Shown: positions 33,305-42,518, counted from the stretch's first letter. The stretch: 64,000 nucleotides of DNA from Pseudomonas sp. AN-1 (GCF_034057115.1 NZ_CP139195.1:3286001-3350000), one strand, 5' to 3'. The notes: a model not told the origin generated them from the sequence alone. Numbers and translations are program-made.

Positions 33305-33979
33305 ATGAGCATCCGGGACTGGCCGGCCGCCGAGCGGCCGCGGGAGAAGCTGCTGGCGCAGGGCGCCGCAGCACTGAGCGATGCCGAGCTGCTGGCGATC
33401 TTCCTGCGCACCGGGGTGGCCGGGCGCAGCGCGGTGGACCTGGCGCGCCACCTGCTGGCCGAGTTCGGCGGCCTGCGTCCGCTGCTGGAGGCCGGGCTGG
33501 ACGACTTCAGCGCCCATCTTGGGCTCGGCCCGGCCAAGTACGCCCAGCTGCAGGCGGTGCTGGAGATGGGCCGCCGCCACCTGGCCGCGCGCCTGCAGCG
33601 CGACTCGGCGCTGGAGAGCCCGCAGGCGGTGCGCGACTACCTCAAGGCGCGCCTGCGCCACGAGCCGCACGAGGTGTTCGCCTGCCTGTTCCTCGACACC
33701 CGCCACCGCGTGCTGGCCTTCGAGGTGCTGTTCCACGGCTCGATCGACGGCGCCAGCGTCTACCCGCGCCAGGTGGTCAAGCGTGCCCTGGCACACAACG
33801 CCGCCGCGCTGATCCTCACCCACAATCATCCCTCCGGGGTGGCCGAGCCCAGCCAGGCCGACCGCCAGCTGACCCAGAAGCTCAAGGAGGCGCTGGCGCT
33901 GGTCGAGGTACGGGTGCTCGATCATTTCGTGATCGGCGACGGCGAGCCGGTTTCGCTCGCCGAGTACGGCTGGATCTGA
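33305..33979 (+). CDS. radC: RadC family JAB-domain protein
   Basis: A 224-residue protein with an N-terminal helix-hairpin-helix region ([21 protein letters not shown]) and a C-terminal MPN/JAB metalloprotease-like domain with [17 protein letters not shown] and the zinc motif [16 protein letters not shown]. The role once proposed in DNA repair is not supported by later work, so the function is unknown. The GGGGAATG start context has GGAGGTGGGG upstream. It is divergent from coaBC. Confidence 0.93.
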   Translation: MSIRDWPAAERPREKLLAQGAAALSDAELLAIFLRTGVAGRSAVDLARHLLAEFGGLRPLLEAGLDDFSAHLGLGPAKYAQLQAVLEMGRRHLAARLQRDSALESPQAVRDYLKARLRHEPHEVFACLFLDTRHRVLAFEVLFHGSIDGASVYPRQVVKRALAHNAAALILTHNHPSGVAEPSQADRQLTQKLKEALALVEVRVLDHFVIGDGEPVSLAEYGWI

Positions 33980-34036
33980 CAGAATGCGCGGCCTGTTTTC
34001 CTTGCCCGTCCGGTGGTCGGGTGCGCTGCATCTGCC

Positions 34037-34065
34037 TTGCGGGTGCGGCGGCTTTCTGCTATAAA
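34037..34065 (+). promoter_or_regulatory. Promoter of rpmB-rpmG
   Basis: TTGCGG (34037-34042), 17 bases, TATAAA (34060-34065). The promoter implies a leader of about 128 bases before rpmB, which is long for ribosomal-protein genes and might be regulated. Confidence 0.7.
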
Positions 34066-34199
34066 ACTGCGCTCTTTTCTGGGGCCCGACCTTTCAGGCC
34101 GTTGGCGCGGTCGGTAAGACCCCCGAAGAAACTGAGATTCATAGCGATTCAAGCGGCCAACCCATGCCGGGTTGGGCATGTGGTCAAGAGGGCTGAGGT

Positions 34200-34436
34200 A
34201 TGTCGAGAGTCTGTCAAGTGACCGGTAAGGGTCCGGTTACCGGGAACAACATTTCCCACGCTAACAACAAAACCCGTCGTCGTTTCCTGCCGAACCTGCA
34301 GTACCATCGTTTCTGGGTCGAGTCCGAGAAGCGTTTCGTGCGTCTGCGCGTATCGGCCAAGGGCATGCGCGTCATCGACAAGCGCGGCATCGACGCCGTG
34401 CTGGCTGAAATCCGCACCCGCGGCGAAAAAGTCTAA
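34200..34436 (+). CDS. rpmB: 50S ribosomal protein L28
   Basis: Large-subunit ribosomal protein of 78 residues. It begins [19 protein letters not shown] and contains [15 protein letters not shown] and [19 protein letters not shown]. The gene uses the highly biased codons of abundant proteins. rpmG follows after 11 bases, the standard pair. Confidence 0.98.
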   Translation: MSRVCQVTGKGPVTGNNISHANNKTRRRFLPNLQYHRFWVESEKRFVRLRVSAKGMRVIDKRGIDAVLAEIRTRGEKV

Positions 34437-34447
34437 GGAGCATCATC

Positions 34448-34603
34448 ATGCGTGACCTGATCCGTCTGGTGTCCAGCGCCGGTACCGGCCACTTCTACAC
34501 CACCGACAAGAACAAGCGCACCACCCCCGAAAAGATCGAGATCAAGAAGTACGATCCGGTCGTTCGCAAGCACGTGATCTACAAGGAAGCCAAGATCAAG
34601 TAA
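34448..34603 (+). CDS. rpmG: 50S ribosomal protein L33
   Basis: A 51-residue large-subunit protein, [19 protein letters not shown] followed by [20 protein letters not shown] and [12 protein letters not shown]. It is the zinc-free (C-minus) type with no CxxC pairs. An AAGGAG site lies 7 bases before the ATG. It is co-transcribed with rpmB and ends before a strong terminator. Confidence 0.98.
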   Translation: MRDLIRLVSSAGTGHFYTTDKNKRTTPEKIEIKKYDPVVRKHVIYKEAKIK

Positions 34604-34624
34604 TTGATCCGGCCCTTGAAGAAG

Positions 34625-34651
34625 AAACCCGCCCCTCGTGGCGGGTTTTTT
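34625..34651 (+). terminator. Intrinsic terminator after rpmG
   Basis: AAACCCGCC, loop CCTCGT, GGCGGGTTTTTT: a perfect stem followed by a T-run. Confidence 0.94.
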
Positions 34652-34738
34652 CTTGCCGGCGATTTTTCCCCGCCGGCTTGCGCAGCTTTTCCCCCAGCGG
34701 CCATGATGTTCCGACCAACCGCATCCGGAGCACAGGAC

Positions 34739-36232
34739 ATGAGCAATCCGAGCCGCATCGAATGGGAACACCGCGCCAGCATCCTGAAGATCGAGGGGCG
34801 GGCCTTCGTCCATGGCGAGTACGCGCCGGCGGCGTGCGGCGCGACCTTCGACTGCATCAGCCCGATCGATGGCCGCCTGCTGGCCCAGGTGGCCAGCTGC
34901 GACGGCGCCGACGCCGAGCGGGCGGTCGCCGATGCCCGCGCCGTCTTCGAGGCGGGAACCTGGTCGCGGATGGCGCCGGCCAGGCGCAAGGCGGTGCTGC
35001 TGCGCTTCGCCGGCCTGCTCGAGGCCCACGACGAGGAGCTGGCGCTGCTCGAGACCCTCGACATGGGCAAGCCGATCGGCGACGCCCTGAAGGTCGACCT
35101 GCCGGCCGCGGTGCGCGCCATCCGCTGGTGCGCCGAGGCCATCGACAAGCTCTACGACGAGGTGGCGCCGACCCCACACGACCAGCTGGGGCTGGTCACC
35201 CGCGAGCCGGTCGGCGTGGTCGCCGCCATCGTGCCGTGGAACTTCCCGCTGCTGATGGCCTGCTGGAAGCTCGGCCCGGCGCTGGCCGCCGGCAACTCGG
35301 TGGTGCTCAAGCCCTCGGAGAAGTCGCCGCTGACCGCGATCCGCATCGCCCGCCTGGCGGTCGAGGCCGGCATCCCCGCTGGCGTGCTCAACGTGCTGCC
35401 CGGCTACGGCCACACGGTCGGCAAGGCGCTGGCGCTGCACATGGACGTCGACACCCTGGTGTTCACCGGCTCCACGCGCACCGCCAAGCAGCTGATGATC
35501 TACGCCGGCGAGTCGAACCTGAAGCGTGTGTGGCTGGAGGCCGGCGGCAAGAGCCCGAACATCGTCTGCGCCGATGCCCCTGACCTGCGCGCCGCCGCCC
35601 GTGCCGCGGCCAGCGCGATCTGCTTCAACCAGGGCGAGGTGTGCACCGCCGGCTCGCGCCTGCTGGTGGAGGCCTCGATCAAGGACCAGTTCATGACCCT
35701 GCTGCTCGAGGAAGTGCAGCGCTGGCAGCCCGGCCACCCGCTCGATCCGGCGACCAACGTCGGCGCGCTGGTCGACGAGCAGCAGCTCAATACCGTGCTC
35801 GGCTACATCGCCGCCGGCCACGCCGAGGGCGCCCAGCTGCGCTGCGGCGGCGGCCGGGTGCTGGCCGAGACCGGCGGGGTGTTCGTCGCGCCGACGGTGT
35901 TCGACGGGGTGAGCAACGCCATGAAGATCGCCCGCGAGGAGATCTTCGGCCCGGTGCTGTCGGTGATCGCCTTCGACGACCTCGACGAGGCCATCCGCAT
36001 CGCCAACGACACCCCCTACGGGCTGGCCGCCGCGCTGTGGACCGGCAACCTGTCCAAGGCCCACCTGGCCGCCAAGGCGCTGCGCGCCGGCAGCGTGTGG
36101 ATCAACCAGTACGACGGCGGCGACATGACCGCGCCGTTCGGCGGCTTCAAGCAGTCGGGCAACGGCCGCGACAAGTCGCTGCACGCCTTCGACAAGTACA
36201 CCGAGATCAAGGCGACCTGGGTCAAGCTGTAA
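34739..36232 (+). CDS. Aldehyde dehydrogenase, glutamylpolyamine/aminobutyraldehyde type (PauC/KauB-like)
   Basis: NAD(P)-dependent dehydrogenase of 497 residues. Catalytic features are complete: general base Glu267 in LEAGGKSPN, nucleophile Cys302 in FNQGEVCTAGSR, IVPWNFPLL and the cofactor loop FTGSTRTAK. The pattern, and its position between rpmG and a DadA-like oxidase, match the Pseudomonas enzyme that oxidises gamma-glutamyl-gamma-aminobutyraldehyde and related amino-aldehydes in putrescine catabolism. The start MSNPSRIEWEHRAS has GAGCACAGGAC upstream. Exact substrate is inferred. Confidence 0.9.
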   Translation: MSNPSRIEWEHRASILKIEGRAFVHGEYAPAACGATFDCISPIDGRLLAQVASCDGADAERAVADARAVFEAGTWSRMAPARRKAVLLRFAGLLEAHDEELALLETLDMGKPIGDALKVDLPAAVRAIRWCAEAIDKLYDEVAPTPHDQLGLVTREPVGVVAAIVPWNFPLLMACWKLGPALAAGNSVVLKPSEKSPLTAIRIARLAVEAGIPAGVLNVLPGYGHTVGKALALHMDVDTLVFTGSTRTAKQLMIYAGESNLKRVWLEAGGKSPNIVCADAPDLRAAARAAASAICFNQGEVCTAGSRLLVEASIKDQFMTLLLEEVQRWQPGHPLDPATNVGALVDEQQLNTVLGYIAAGHAEGAQLRCGGGRVLAETGGVFVAPTVFDGVSNAMKIAREEIFGPVLSVIAFDDLDEAIRIANDTPYGLAAALWTGNLSKAHLAAKALRAGSVWINQYDGGDMTAPFGGFKQSGNGRDKSLHAFDKYTEIKATWVKL

Positions 36233-36257
36233 GTCCGCCGGCCGGCGGGCCTGAAGA

Positions 36258-36290
36258 CGGCCGGGCTTCCCGTTACGGGAGGTCCGGCCG
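36258..36290. terminator. Long hairpin between dehydrogenase and MFS genes
   Basis: A continuous 15-pair stem (two G-U pairs) with a 3-base loop centred on 36274. No T-run follows, so it may attenuate or stabilise rather than fully stop transcription into the MFS gene. Confidence 0.5.
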
Positions 36291-36315
36291 CGTCGTTGTG
36301 GCGAGGAGGGCAGGC

Positions 36316-37452
36316 GTGCGCTGGGCTACCTACTGTGCGGTGACCGGAGCGGTGGTGCTGGTCGGCCTGGCCCTGGGCCTCAGCCTGCCGCTGGTGTCGC
36401 TGCGCCTGGACGCCTGGGGCTACGGCCAGTTCGCCATCGGCGTGATGGCGGCCATGCCGGCGCTCGGCGTGCTGCTCGGCGCGCGCCTGACCCACGCCTT
36501 CGCCGCCCTGTGCGGCACGCCGCGCAGCCTGCAGCTGAGCCTGCTGCTCAGCGCCCTGTCCGTGGCGGCGCTGGCGCTGTGGCCGGACTACGGGCTGTGG
36601 TTGCTGCTGCGCCTGCTGCTGGGTGTCTCGCTGACCGTGGTGTTCGTGCTCGGCGAGAGCTGGATCAACCAGCTGGCCAGCGACGCCTGGCGCGGCCGCC
36701 TGGTGGCGCTGTACGGCACCGGTTTCGCCCTCAGCCAGCTGTGCGGGCCGCTGTTGCTCGGCGTTCTCGGTACCGCCGGCGACCAGGCGCTGTGGCTGGC
36801 CGCCGCGCTGCTGGTGGCCGGCTGCCTGCTGCTGCTCGGCCGCGGCGGCGCGCCGCAGGTCGGCCACCAGGCGCTGGCCGGCGGCGGCCTGGCGGCGTTC
36901 TGCCGTGGCCAGCCGGCGATCGCCTGGGCGGTGGTGCTGTTCGCCGCCTTCGACGCCCTGGCGCTGACCCTGCTGCCGGTGTACCTGCTGCACGAGGGCA
37001 TCGCCCAGGGCCGCGCGCTGCACATGCTCGGCGCGCTGGTGCTGGGCAACGCCCTGCTGCAGCTGCCGCTCGGCCTGCTCGCCGACCGCCTGCCGCGCCC
37101 TGCGCTGCTGCGCGCCTGCGGCCTGCTGCTGCTGGCCAGCAGCCTGGCCCTGCCGCTGGCGCTGCATTCGCCGCTGGTCTGGCTGCTGCTGCCGCTGCTG
37201 GGGGCCAGCGCCGGCGGGCTGTACACCCTGGCGCTGGTGCTGGTCGGCGCGCGCTACCGCGACGACGCCCTGGTGCGCGCCAACGCCCACATCGCCCTGT
37301 TGTGGGGGACCGGCTGCCTGCTCGGCCCGCTGTCCACCGGCGCTGCCAGCCAGTGGCTGAGCGGTCACGGCCTGCCGCTGCTGCTGGCCGGCGGCGCGGC
37401 GCTGTTCCTGGTCCTGGCCCTGCGCCGCGGCGCCTTCGAGCTGCGCGTGTAG
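36316..37452 (+). CDS. MFS transporter (YcaD/YfkF-like), GTG start
   Basis: A 378-residue, twelve-helix major facilitator protein. The N-half has LSLPLVSLRLDAWGYG and GVLLGARLTHAFA, and a conserved GESWINQLA motif in helix 5 that is typical of the YcaD-like group. The GTG start is backed by GAGGAGGG 8 bases upstream; no ATG fits. It lies between two polyamine-type catabolic genes, which hints at amine or amino-acid transport. Substrate is unknown. Confidence 0.85.
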   Translation: MRWATYCAVTGAVVLVGLALGLSLPLVSLRLDAWGYGQFAIGVMAAMPALGVLLGARLTHAFAALCGTPRSLQLSLLLSALSVAALALWPDYGLWLLLRLLLGVSLTVVFVLGESWINQLASDAWRGRLVALYGTGFALSQLCGPLLLGVLGTAGDQALWLAAALLVAGCLLLLGRGGAPQVGHQALAGGGLAAFCRGQPAIAWAVVLFAAFDALALTLLPVYLLHEGIAQGRALHMLGALVLGNALLQLPLGLLADRLPRPALLRACGLLLLASSLALPLALHSPLVWLLLPLLGASAGGLYTLALVLVGARYRDDALVRANAHIALLWGTGCLLGPLSTGAASQWLSGHGLPLLLAGGAALFLVLALRRGAFELRV

Positions 37453-37503
37453 GGGGCGAATTCATTCGCCCGACGCCCCGCCCAAGGCGAATGAATTCGC
37501 CCC
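37453..37503. repeat. REP-like inverted repeat filling a convergent gap
   Basis: Two 18-base arms, GGGGCGAATTCATTCGCC (37453-37470) and GGCGAATGAATTCGCCCC (37486-37503), are perfect inverted copies around a 15-base spacer. Each arm is itself nearly palindromic. The element fills the whole gap between the stop codons of two convergent genes and resembles the GCGAATGAATTCGC repeat families seen in several Pseudomonas genomes. It may act as a terminator. Confidence 0.8.
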
Positions 37504-38798
37504 TATAGGCGCTCCTTGAGGCGCTCCCAGAGCATGCCGAGGGCCAGCAGCGGCGCGCGCAGCAGCGGGCCGCCGGGGAAGGTCGGATGCGGCACGCGGG
37601 CGAACAGGTCGAAGCCGCTGCTGTCCTCGCCGTGGATGGCCTGGGCCAGCAGCTGCGCGGCCAGATGGCTGGCGTTGAGGCCGTGGCCGGAGTAGGCCTG
37701 GGCGTACCAGACGTTCGGCTGGTCGGGCAGGCGGCCGAGCTGCGGCAGGCGGTTGGCGCCGATGCCGATCATTCCGCCCCAGGCGTAGTCGATGGCCACG
37801 TCCGCCAGCTGTGGAAACACCCTGAGCATCTTCGGCCGCATGTAGGCGGCGATGTCCGCCGGATCGCGCCCGGAGTAGTGGCAGGCGCCGCCGAACAGCA
37901 GGCGGCGATCGCGCGACAGCCGGTAGTAGTCCAGCGCCACGCGCTGGTCGCACAGCGCCATGTCGCGGGGGATCAGCTGCCGCGCGCGTTCCTCGCCCAG
38001 CGGCGCGGTGGCGACGATGTAGCTGCCGGCCGGCAGCACCTTGCCGGCCAGCTGCGACTGCAGGCCGGCGAGATAGGCGTTGCAGGCGAGGATCAGCCGG
38101 TCGGCGCGCACCACGCCGTGCGCCGTGTGCACGCGCACCTGCGCGCCGTAGTCGATGCGTGTCGCCGCCGAGCGCTCGAACAGCCGCGCGCCCAGGCCCG
38201 TCGCCGCCGCTGCCTCGCCGAGGGCCAGCTCGAGCGGGTGCAGGTGCCCGGAGCCCATGTCGATCAGCCCGCCGCAGTAGCGGTCGGAGCCGACCACCTG
38301 GTGCATCTCGCCCGGCTGCAGCAGGCGCAGTTCGTGGCGGTAGCCCAGCTCCAGCAGTTCGTCGCGGGCCTGGCGGAAGCCCTCCAGGTGCTCGGGGCGG
38401 TTGGCCAGGTCGCAGTAGCCCCAGCGCAGGTCGCAGTCGATGGCGAACTCCTCGATGCGCCGGCGCACCAGCTCGACCGCCTCCAGGCCGTACAGCTTGA
38501 GGCGGCGCACGCCGGCGTCGCCGAGCAGCGGGCGGAAGCGCTCGACGTCGTGGCCGACGCCGCGGATCAGCTGGCCGCCGTTGCGCCCGCTGGCGCCCCA
38601 GCCGATCAGCCGCGCCTCCAGCAGCACCACCGCGTAGCCGCGGCGGGCCAGCTCGATGGCGCAGTTCAGGCCGGTGTAGCCGCCGCCGACGATGCACACA
38701 TCGGCGCGCGTTTCCCCCGCCTGTGAAGGTAACTCCAGGTGACGGTTGACGCTGGCGGCGTACCACGATGGGGCATGCTCGGGGCTGTGGCTGGGCAT
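37503..38798 (-). CDS. FAD-dependent amine oxidoreductase (glutamylputrescine oxidase, PauB/PuuB-like)
   Basis: A 431-residue DadA-fold flavoenzyme. It has the FAD-binding signature VCIVGGGYTGLNCAIELARRG at about residue 32, the GWGASGRNGGQLIRG motif typical of PuuB/PauB oxidases, and the C-terminal AYSGHGLNASHLAAQLLA. In Pseudomonas these enzymes oxidise gamma-glutamylated polyamines. The start MPSHSPEHAPSWYA matches the family; a longer frame to 38912 adds 38 basic residues. It converges with the MFS gene, their stops separated by the REP-like element. Confidence 0.88.
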   Translation of the reverse strand: MPSHSPEHAPSWYAASVNRHLELPSQAGETRADVCIVGGGYTGLNCAIELARRGYAVVLLEARLIGWGASGRNGGQLIRGVGHDVERFRPLLGDAGVRRLKLYGLEAVELVRRRIEEFAIDCDLRWGYCDLANRPEHLEGFRQARDELLELGYRHELRLLQPGEMHQVVGSDRYCGGLIDMGSGHLHPLELALGEAAAATGLGARLFERSAATRIDYGAQVRVHTAHGVVRADRLILACNAYLAGLQSQLAGKVLPAGSYIVATAPLGEERARQLIPRDMALCDQRVALDYYRLSRDRRLLFGGACHYSGRDPADIAAYMRPKMLRVFPQLADVAIDYAWGGMIGIGANRLPQLGRLPDQPNVWYAQAYSGHGLNASHLAAQLLAQAIHGEDSSGFDLFARVPHPTFPGGPLLRAPLLALGMLWERLKERL

Positions 38799-39133
38799 TT
38801 GGGTAACAGGCAGTGGCTGAGCCCTCAGCATAGGCCGGCAGGGCGCGGCGACCAACAGCTGCCGGACGCCCCGCCGGCTGCGGCCTGCAGGGAGAGACGC
38901 GGATTTTTTCATGGAGTTTTCTGCCGTTATCCTGCAGAAAGGCAGGTGAAAGGCCTGTCATTCGCTTCGGCAGCGATGCTGATCTGGTGGATTCGCTATC
39001 CCGGCCTGAATAATCACTGCGACCGCTGCGCGGCGCGAGGCGCCGGCGATCGCTGGCACAGCCCGTGCTACGGAGCCCCGCGCAAGGCAGCCGCTGCCTT
39101 CACCCCATCGACAAGAGCAAAGAGAACCCCCTG
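38799..39133. other. 335-base divergent control region
   Basis: This gap separates the FAD oxidase (minus) from the alanine symporter (plus). It contains GATTTTTTCATGG (38901-38913), a candidate sigma54 element (39054-39070) and, next to the symporter start, the A-rich AAGAGCAAAGAGAA (39113-39126). I saw no open frame with coding-like codon use here. Confidence 0.6.
39054..39070 (+). promoter_or_regulatory. Candidate sigma54 (-24/-12) promoter
   Basis: TGGCACA-GCCC-GTGCTA fits TGGCACG-N4-TTGCW with the invariant GG and GC at the required 12-base offset; one -12 base differs. It lies 64 bases before the symporter start. Confidence 0.45.
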
Positions 39134-40504
39134 ATGGAATTCCTGAACACTGTAGTGAATAGTCTCAATGGCCTGGTCTGGGGGCCGCCCATGCTGGTGC
39201 TGATCCTCGGCACCGGCCTGTTCCTGATGCTGGGTCTCAGGTTCATGCCGCTGGCCAGGATCGCCACCGCCTTCGGCCTGCTCTGGCAGGGGCGCAAGAA
39301 GGACGACGACGGCTCCGGCGAGATCAGCCCGTTCCAGGCGCTGATGACCTGCCTAGCCGCCACCGTGGGCACCGGCAACATCGCCGGCGTGGCCACCGCG
39401 ATCTTCCTCGGCGGCCCAGGCGCGGTGTTCTGGATGTGGTGCACCGCGCTGGTCGGCATGGCCACCAAGTACAGCGAGGTGGTGCTGGCCGTGCACTACC
39501 GCGAGAAGGACGAGCGCGGCGAGCACGTCGGCGGGCCGATGTACGCGATCAAGAACGGCCTGGGCAGGAAGTGGGCCTGGCTGGGCGGCGCCTTCGCCCT
39601 GTTCGGCGGCCTGGCCGGCTTCGGCATCGGCAACATGGTGCAGGTCAACAGCATGGCCGACGCGCTGAGCGGCTCCTTCGGCGTGCCGGACTGGGTCACC
39701 GGCGTGGTGACCATGGTCATCACCGGCGTGGTCATCCTCGGCGGCATCAAGCGCATCGGCAAGGTCGCCGAGGCCCTGGTGCCGGCCATGTGCGTGGGCT
39801 ACATCATCGCCGCGCTGACCGTGCTGGCCCTCAACGCCGAGGCCATTCCCGGCGCCTTCGCGCTGATCTTCGAGCACGCCTTCAACCCGGCGGCGGCCAC
39901 CGGCGGCTTTGCCGGCGCGGCGGTGATGGCGGCGATCCGCTTCGGCGTGGCCCGCGGCATCTTCTCCAACGAGGCGGGCCTGGGCACCGCCGGCATCGCC
40001 CAGGCCGCCGGCACCACCCACAGCTCGGTGCGCTCGGGGCTGATCGGCATGCTCGGCACCTTCATCGACACCATCGTGGTGTGCAGCATGACCGCCCTGG
40101 TGATCCTCACCACCGGCGCCTGGACCAGCGGCGCCAGCGGCGCGGCGCTGTCCAGCGCGGCCTTCGAGAGCGCCCTGCCCGGCGTCGGCCAGTACCTGCT
40201 GGCGGTGGCCCTGATGGTGTTCAGCTACACCACCATCCTCGGCTGGAGCTACTACGGCGAGCGCTGCTGGGAATACCTGGTCGGCACCCGGGCGATCCTG
40301 CCGTTCCGCATCCTCTGGGTGCTGGCCATCCCCTTCGGCGCCGTCGCCCAGCTGGACTTCGCCTGGCTGCTGTCCGACACCCTCAACGGCCTGATGGCCA
40401 TCCCCAACCTGATCGCCCTGGTGCTGCTCAGCCCGGTGGTGATCCGCCTGACCCGCGAGTACTTCGCCAAGCCGGCCGCTGCGTCGCTGGCGGCGAAACC
40501 CTGA
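39134..40504 (+). CDS. Sodium:alanine symporter (AGCS family)
   Basis: Na+-coupled amino-acid importer of 456 residues with about eleven helices. The family features are CLAATVGTGNIAGVATAIFLGGPGAVFWMW (conserved helix 2 region, residues 74-103), the GGPMYAIKNGLG loop and GIFSNEAGLGTAGIAQAAG. The context (lrp and dadA-dadX next door) points to alanine uptake for the dad pathway. The ATG follows ACCCCCTG with no clear ribosome-binding site, only an A/G-rich run further upstream. Confidence 0.94.
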   Translation: MEFLNTVVNSLNGLVWGPPMLVLILGTGLFLMLGLRFMPLARIATAFGLLWQGRKKDDDGSGEISPFQALMTCLAATVGTGNIAGVATAIFLGGPGAVFWMWCTALVGMATKYSEVVLAVHYREKDERGEHVGGPMYAIKNGLGRKWAWLGGAFALFGGLAGFGIGNMVQVNSMADALSGSFGVPDWVTGVVTMVITGVVILGGIKRIGKVAEALVPAMCVGYIIAALTVLALNAEAIPGAFALIFEHAFNPAAATGGFAGAAVMAAIRFGVARGIFSNEAGLGTAGIAQAAGTTHSSVRSGLIGMLGTFIDTIVVCSMTALVILTTGAWTSGASGAALSSAAFESALPGVGQYLLAVALMVFSYTTILGWSYYGERCWEYLVGTRAILPFRILWVLAIPFGAVAQLDFAWLLSDTLNGLMAIPNLIALVLLSPVVIRLTREYFAKPAAASLAAKP

Positions 40505-40526
40505 CGCTCCGAGTCGCGCCGTGACG

Positions 40527-40556
40527 CAATGCCCGCATCTCCGGATGCGGGCATTG
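40527..40556. terminator. Bidirectional hairpin between symporter and lrp
   Basis: CAATGCCCGCATC, loop TCCG, GATGCGGGCATTG: a perfect 13-base stem between convergent genes, followed by TCGTTTCC. Confidence 0.8.
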
Positions 40557-40573
40557 TCGTTTCCGGGGGGCGC

Positions 40574-41065
40574 TCAGTCCGGCACCGGCAGCGCCAGGGT
40601 CTCCTTGACCTCCTCCATGACGATGTAGCTCTTCGACTCGCGCACGTGCGGCAGCTTGAGCAGGATGTCGCCGAGCAGCTTGCGGTAGGAGGCCATCTCC
40701 GAGATGCGCGCCTTGATCAGGTAGTCGAACTCGCCGGACACCAGGTGGCACTCCAGCACCTGCGGCAGCTTGAGCACCGCGCGGCGGAACTCCTCGAAGG
40801 TGTCGCCGGACTTGTAGTCCAGGCTCAGCTCGACGAACACCAAGAGGCCCGCGCGCAGCAGCTGCGGATTGAGCCTGGCGTGGTAGCCGAGGATCACCCC
40901 GTCGCGCTCCAGGCGGCGCACCCGCTCGGTGCACGGGGTGGTCGACAGGTTGACCCGCTCGCCCAGCTCGGTGAAGGAAATCCGCCCCTCCTGCTGGAGG
41001 ATGCGCAGGATGCTGCGGTCGGTGCGGTCGAGGTCGCGCCGGCCCTTCTTGATGCCCTCGTTCAT
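40574..41065 (-). CDS. lrp: Lrp/AsnC-family regulator (DadR-like)
   Basis: Transcription regulator expected to activate dadA-dadX in response to alanine. The 163-residue product has an N-terminal helix-turn-helix (LDRTDRSILRILQQEGRISF, LSTTPCTERVRRLERDG) and a C-terminal RAM ligand domain (FVELSLDYKSGD, CHLVSGEFDYLIKARI). Start MNEGIKKGRRDLDRTD is usual; a longer frame from 41179 is not. It is divergent from dadA, with an Lrp-type site between them. Confidence 0.94.
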   Translation of the reverse strand: MNEGIKKGRRDLDRTDRSILRILQQEGRISFTELGERVNLSTTPCTERVRRLERDGVILGYHARLNPQLLRAGLLVFVELSLDYKSGDTFEEFRRAVLKLPQVLECHLVSGEFDYLIKARISEMASYRKLLGDILLKLPHVRESKSYIVMEEVKETLALPVPD

Positions 41066-41109
41066 GGTGGATGCCACTCCGTGAAATGGGTTTTTGCCGA
41101 GAATTATCG

Positions 41110-41161
41110 CCAGAAATCGCCTGAAGAACAGTGAATATTTCTGGATCGGCGTTCCTATACT
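41110..41161 (+). promoter_or_regulatory. Lrp-type operator and dadA promoter
   Basis: CAGTGAATATTTCTG (41129-41143) matches the E. coli Lrp consensus YAGHAWATTWTDCTR at 13 of 15 positions. CCAGAAAT (41110-41117) and ATTTCTGG (41137-41144) also form an inverted repeat. A good -10, TATACT (41156-41161), has a weak -35, as expected for an activated promoter. It lies between lrp and dadA. Confidence 0.6.
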
Positions 41162-41219
41162 GCGCCCATCGAAGCCCACAACAACAGCTCATTCGCGGTG
41201 GCGGGTGCGGGAGGCAAGC

Positions 41220-42518
41220 ATGCGAGTTCTGGTCCTTGGCAGCGGTGTGGTCGGCACCGCCAGCGCGTACTACCTGGCCCGCGCCGGGTTCGAGGTGGTG
41301 GTCGTCGACCGCCAGGACGGCGTGGCCCTGGAAACCAGCTATGCCAACGCCGGCCAGGTGTCGCCCGGCTACGCCTCGCCCTGGGCGGCCCCGGGCATCC
41401 CGCTGAAGGCCATGAAGTGGCTGCTGCAGCGCCATGCGCCGCTGGCCATCAAGCCGACCGCCAGCCTCGACCAGTACCTGTGGATGGCGCAGATGCTGCG
41501 CAACTGCACCGCCTCGCGCTATGCGGTGAACAAGGAGCGCATGGTGCGCCTGGCCGAGTACAGCCGCGATTGTCTCGACGAGCTGCGCATGGAGACCGGC
41601 ATCGCCTACGAGGGCCGCCGCCTCGGCACCACCCAGCTGTTCCGCACCCAGGCCCAGGTCGACGCCGCGGCCAAGGACATCGCCGTGCTCGAGCAGGCCG
41701 GCGTGCCCTACGAGGTGCTCGACCGCGCCGGCATCGCCCGCGTCGAGCCGGCGCTGGCCAAGGTCGCCGACAAGCTGGCCGGCGCCCTGCGCCTGCCCAA
41801 CGACCAGACCGGCGACTGCTTCCTGTTCACCAGCCGACTGGCCGAGATGGCCCGCAGCCTCGGCGTCGAGTTCCGCTTCGGCCGCACCATCGAGCGCCTC
41901 GACCATGCCGGCGAGCGCATCAACGGCGTGTGGATCGACGGCCAGCTGGAAACCGCCGACCACTACGTGCTGGCCCTCGGCAGCTACTCGCCGCAGCTGC
42001 TCAAGCCGCTGGGGATCAGGGCGCCGGTGTACCCGCTGAAGGGCTACTCGCTGACCGTGCCGATCACCGATGCGGCCATGGCGCCGACCTCGACCATCCT
42101 CGACGAGACCTACAAGGTGGCGATCACCCGCTTCGACGACCGCATCCGCGTCGGCGGCATGGCCGAGATCGCCGGTTTCGACCTGTCGCTCAACCCGCGC
42201 CGGCGCGAGACCCTGGAGATGATCACCCGCGACCTGTACCCGCAGGGCGGCGACCTGGCGCGCGCCGAGTTCTGGACCGGCCTGCGCCCGGCGACCCCGG
42301 ACGGCACCCCGATCGTCGGCGCCACCCGCTACCGCAACCTGTTCCTCAACACCGGACACGGTACCCTTGGCTGGACCATGGCCTGCGGCTCCGGCCGCCT
42401 GCTCGCCGACCTGATGGCGAAAAAGCGCCCGCAGATCAGCCCGCAGGGCCTGGACATTTCCCGCTACGGCTCTTCCAAGGAGAACACCCCCAATGCCCAT
42501 CCAGCGCCTGCACACTGA
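41220..42518 (+). CDS. dadA: D-amino acid dehydrogenase small subunit DadA
   Basis: Membrane-associated flavoprotein that oxidises D-alanine and other D-amino acids to 2-oxo acids, feeding electrons to the respiratory chain. The 432-residue product starts with the FAD motif [20 protein letters not shown], contains [20 protein letters not shown], and ends with [33 protein letters not shown] precedes the ATG. The RidA-like gene begins within its last 26 bases. Confidence 0.97.
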   Translation: MRVLVLGSGVVGTASAYYLARAGFEVVVVDRQDGVALETSYANAGQVSPGYASPWAAPGIPLKAMKWLLQRHAPLAIKPTASLDQYLWMAQMLRNCTASRYAVNKERMVRLAEYSRDCLDELRMETGIAYEGRRLGTTQLFRTQAQVDAAAKDIAVLEQAGVPYEVLDRAGIARVEPALAKVADKLAGALRLPNDQTGDCFLFTSRLAEMARSLGVEFRFGRTIERLDHAGERINGVWIDGQLETADHYVLALGSYSPQLLKPLGIRAPVYPLKGYSLTVPITDAAMAPTSTILDETYKVAITRFDDRIRVGGMAEIAGFDLSLNPRRRETLEMITRDLYPQGGDLARAEFWTGLRPATPDGTPIVGATRYRNLFLNTGHGTLGWTMACGSGRLLADLMAKKRPQISPQGLDISRYGSSKENTPNAHPAPAH

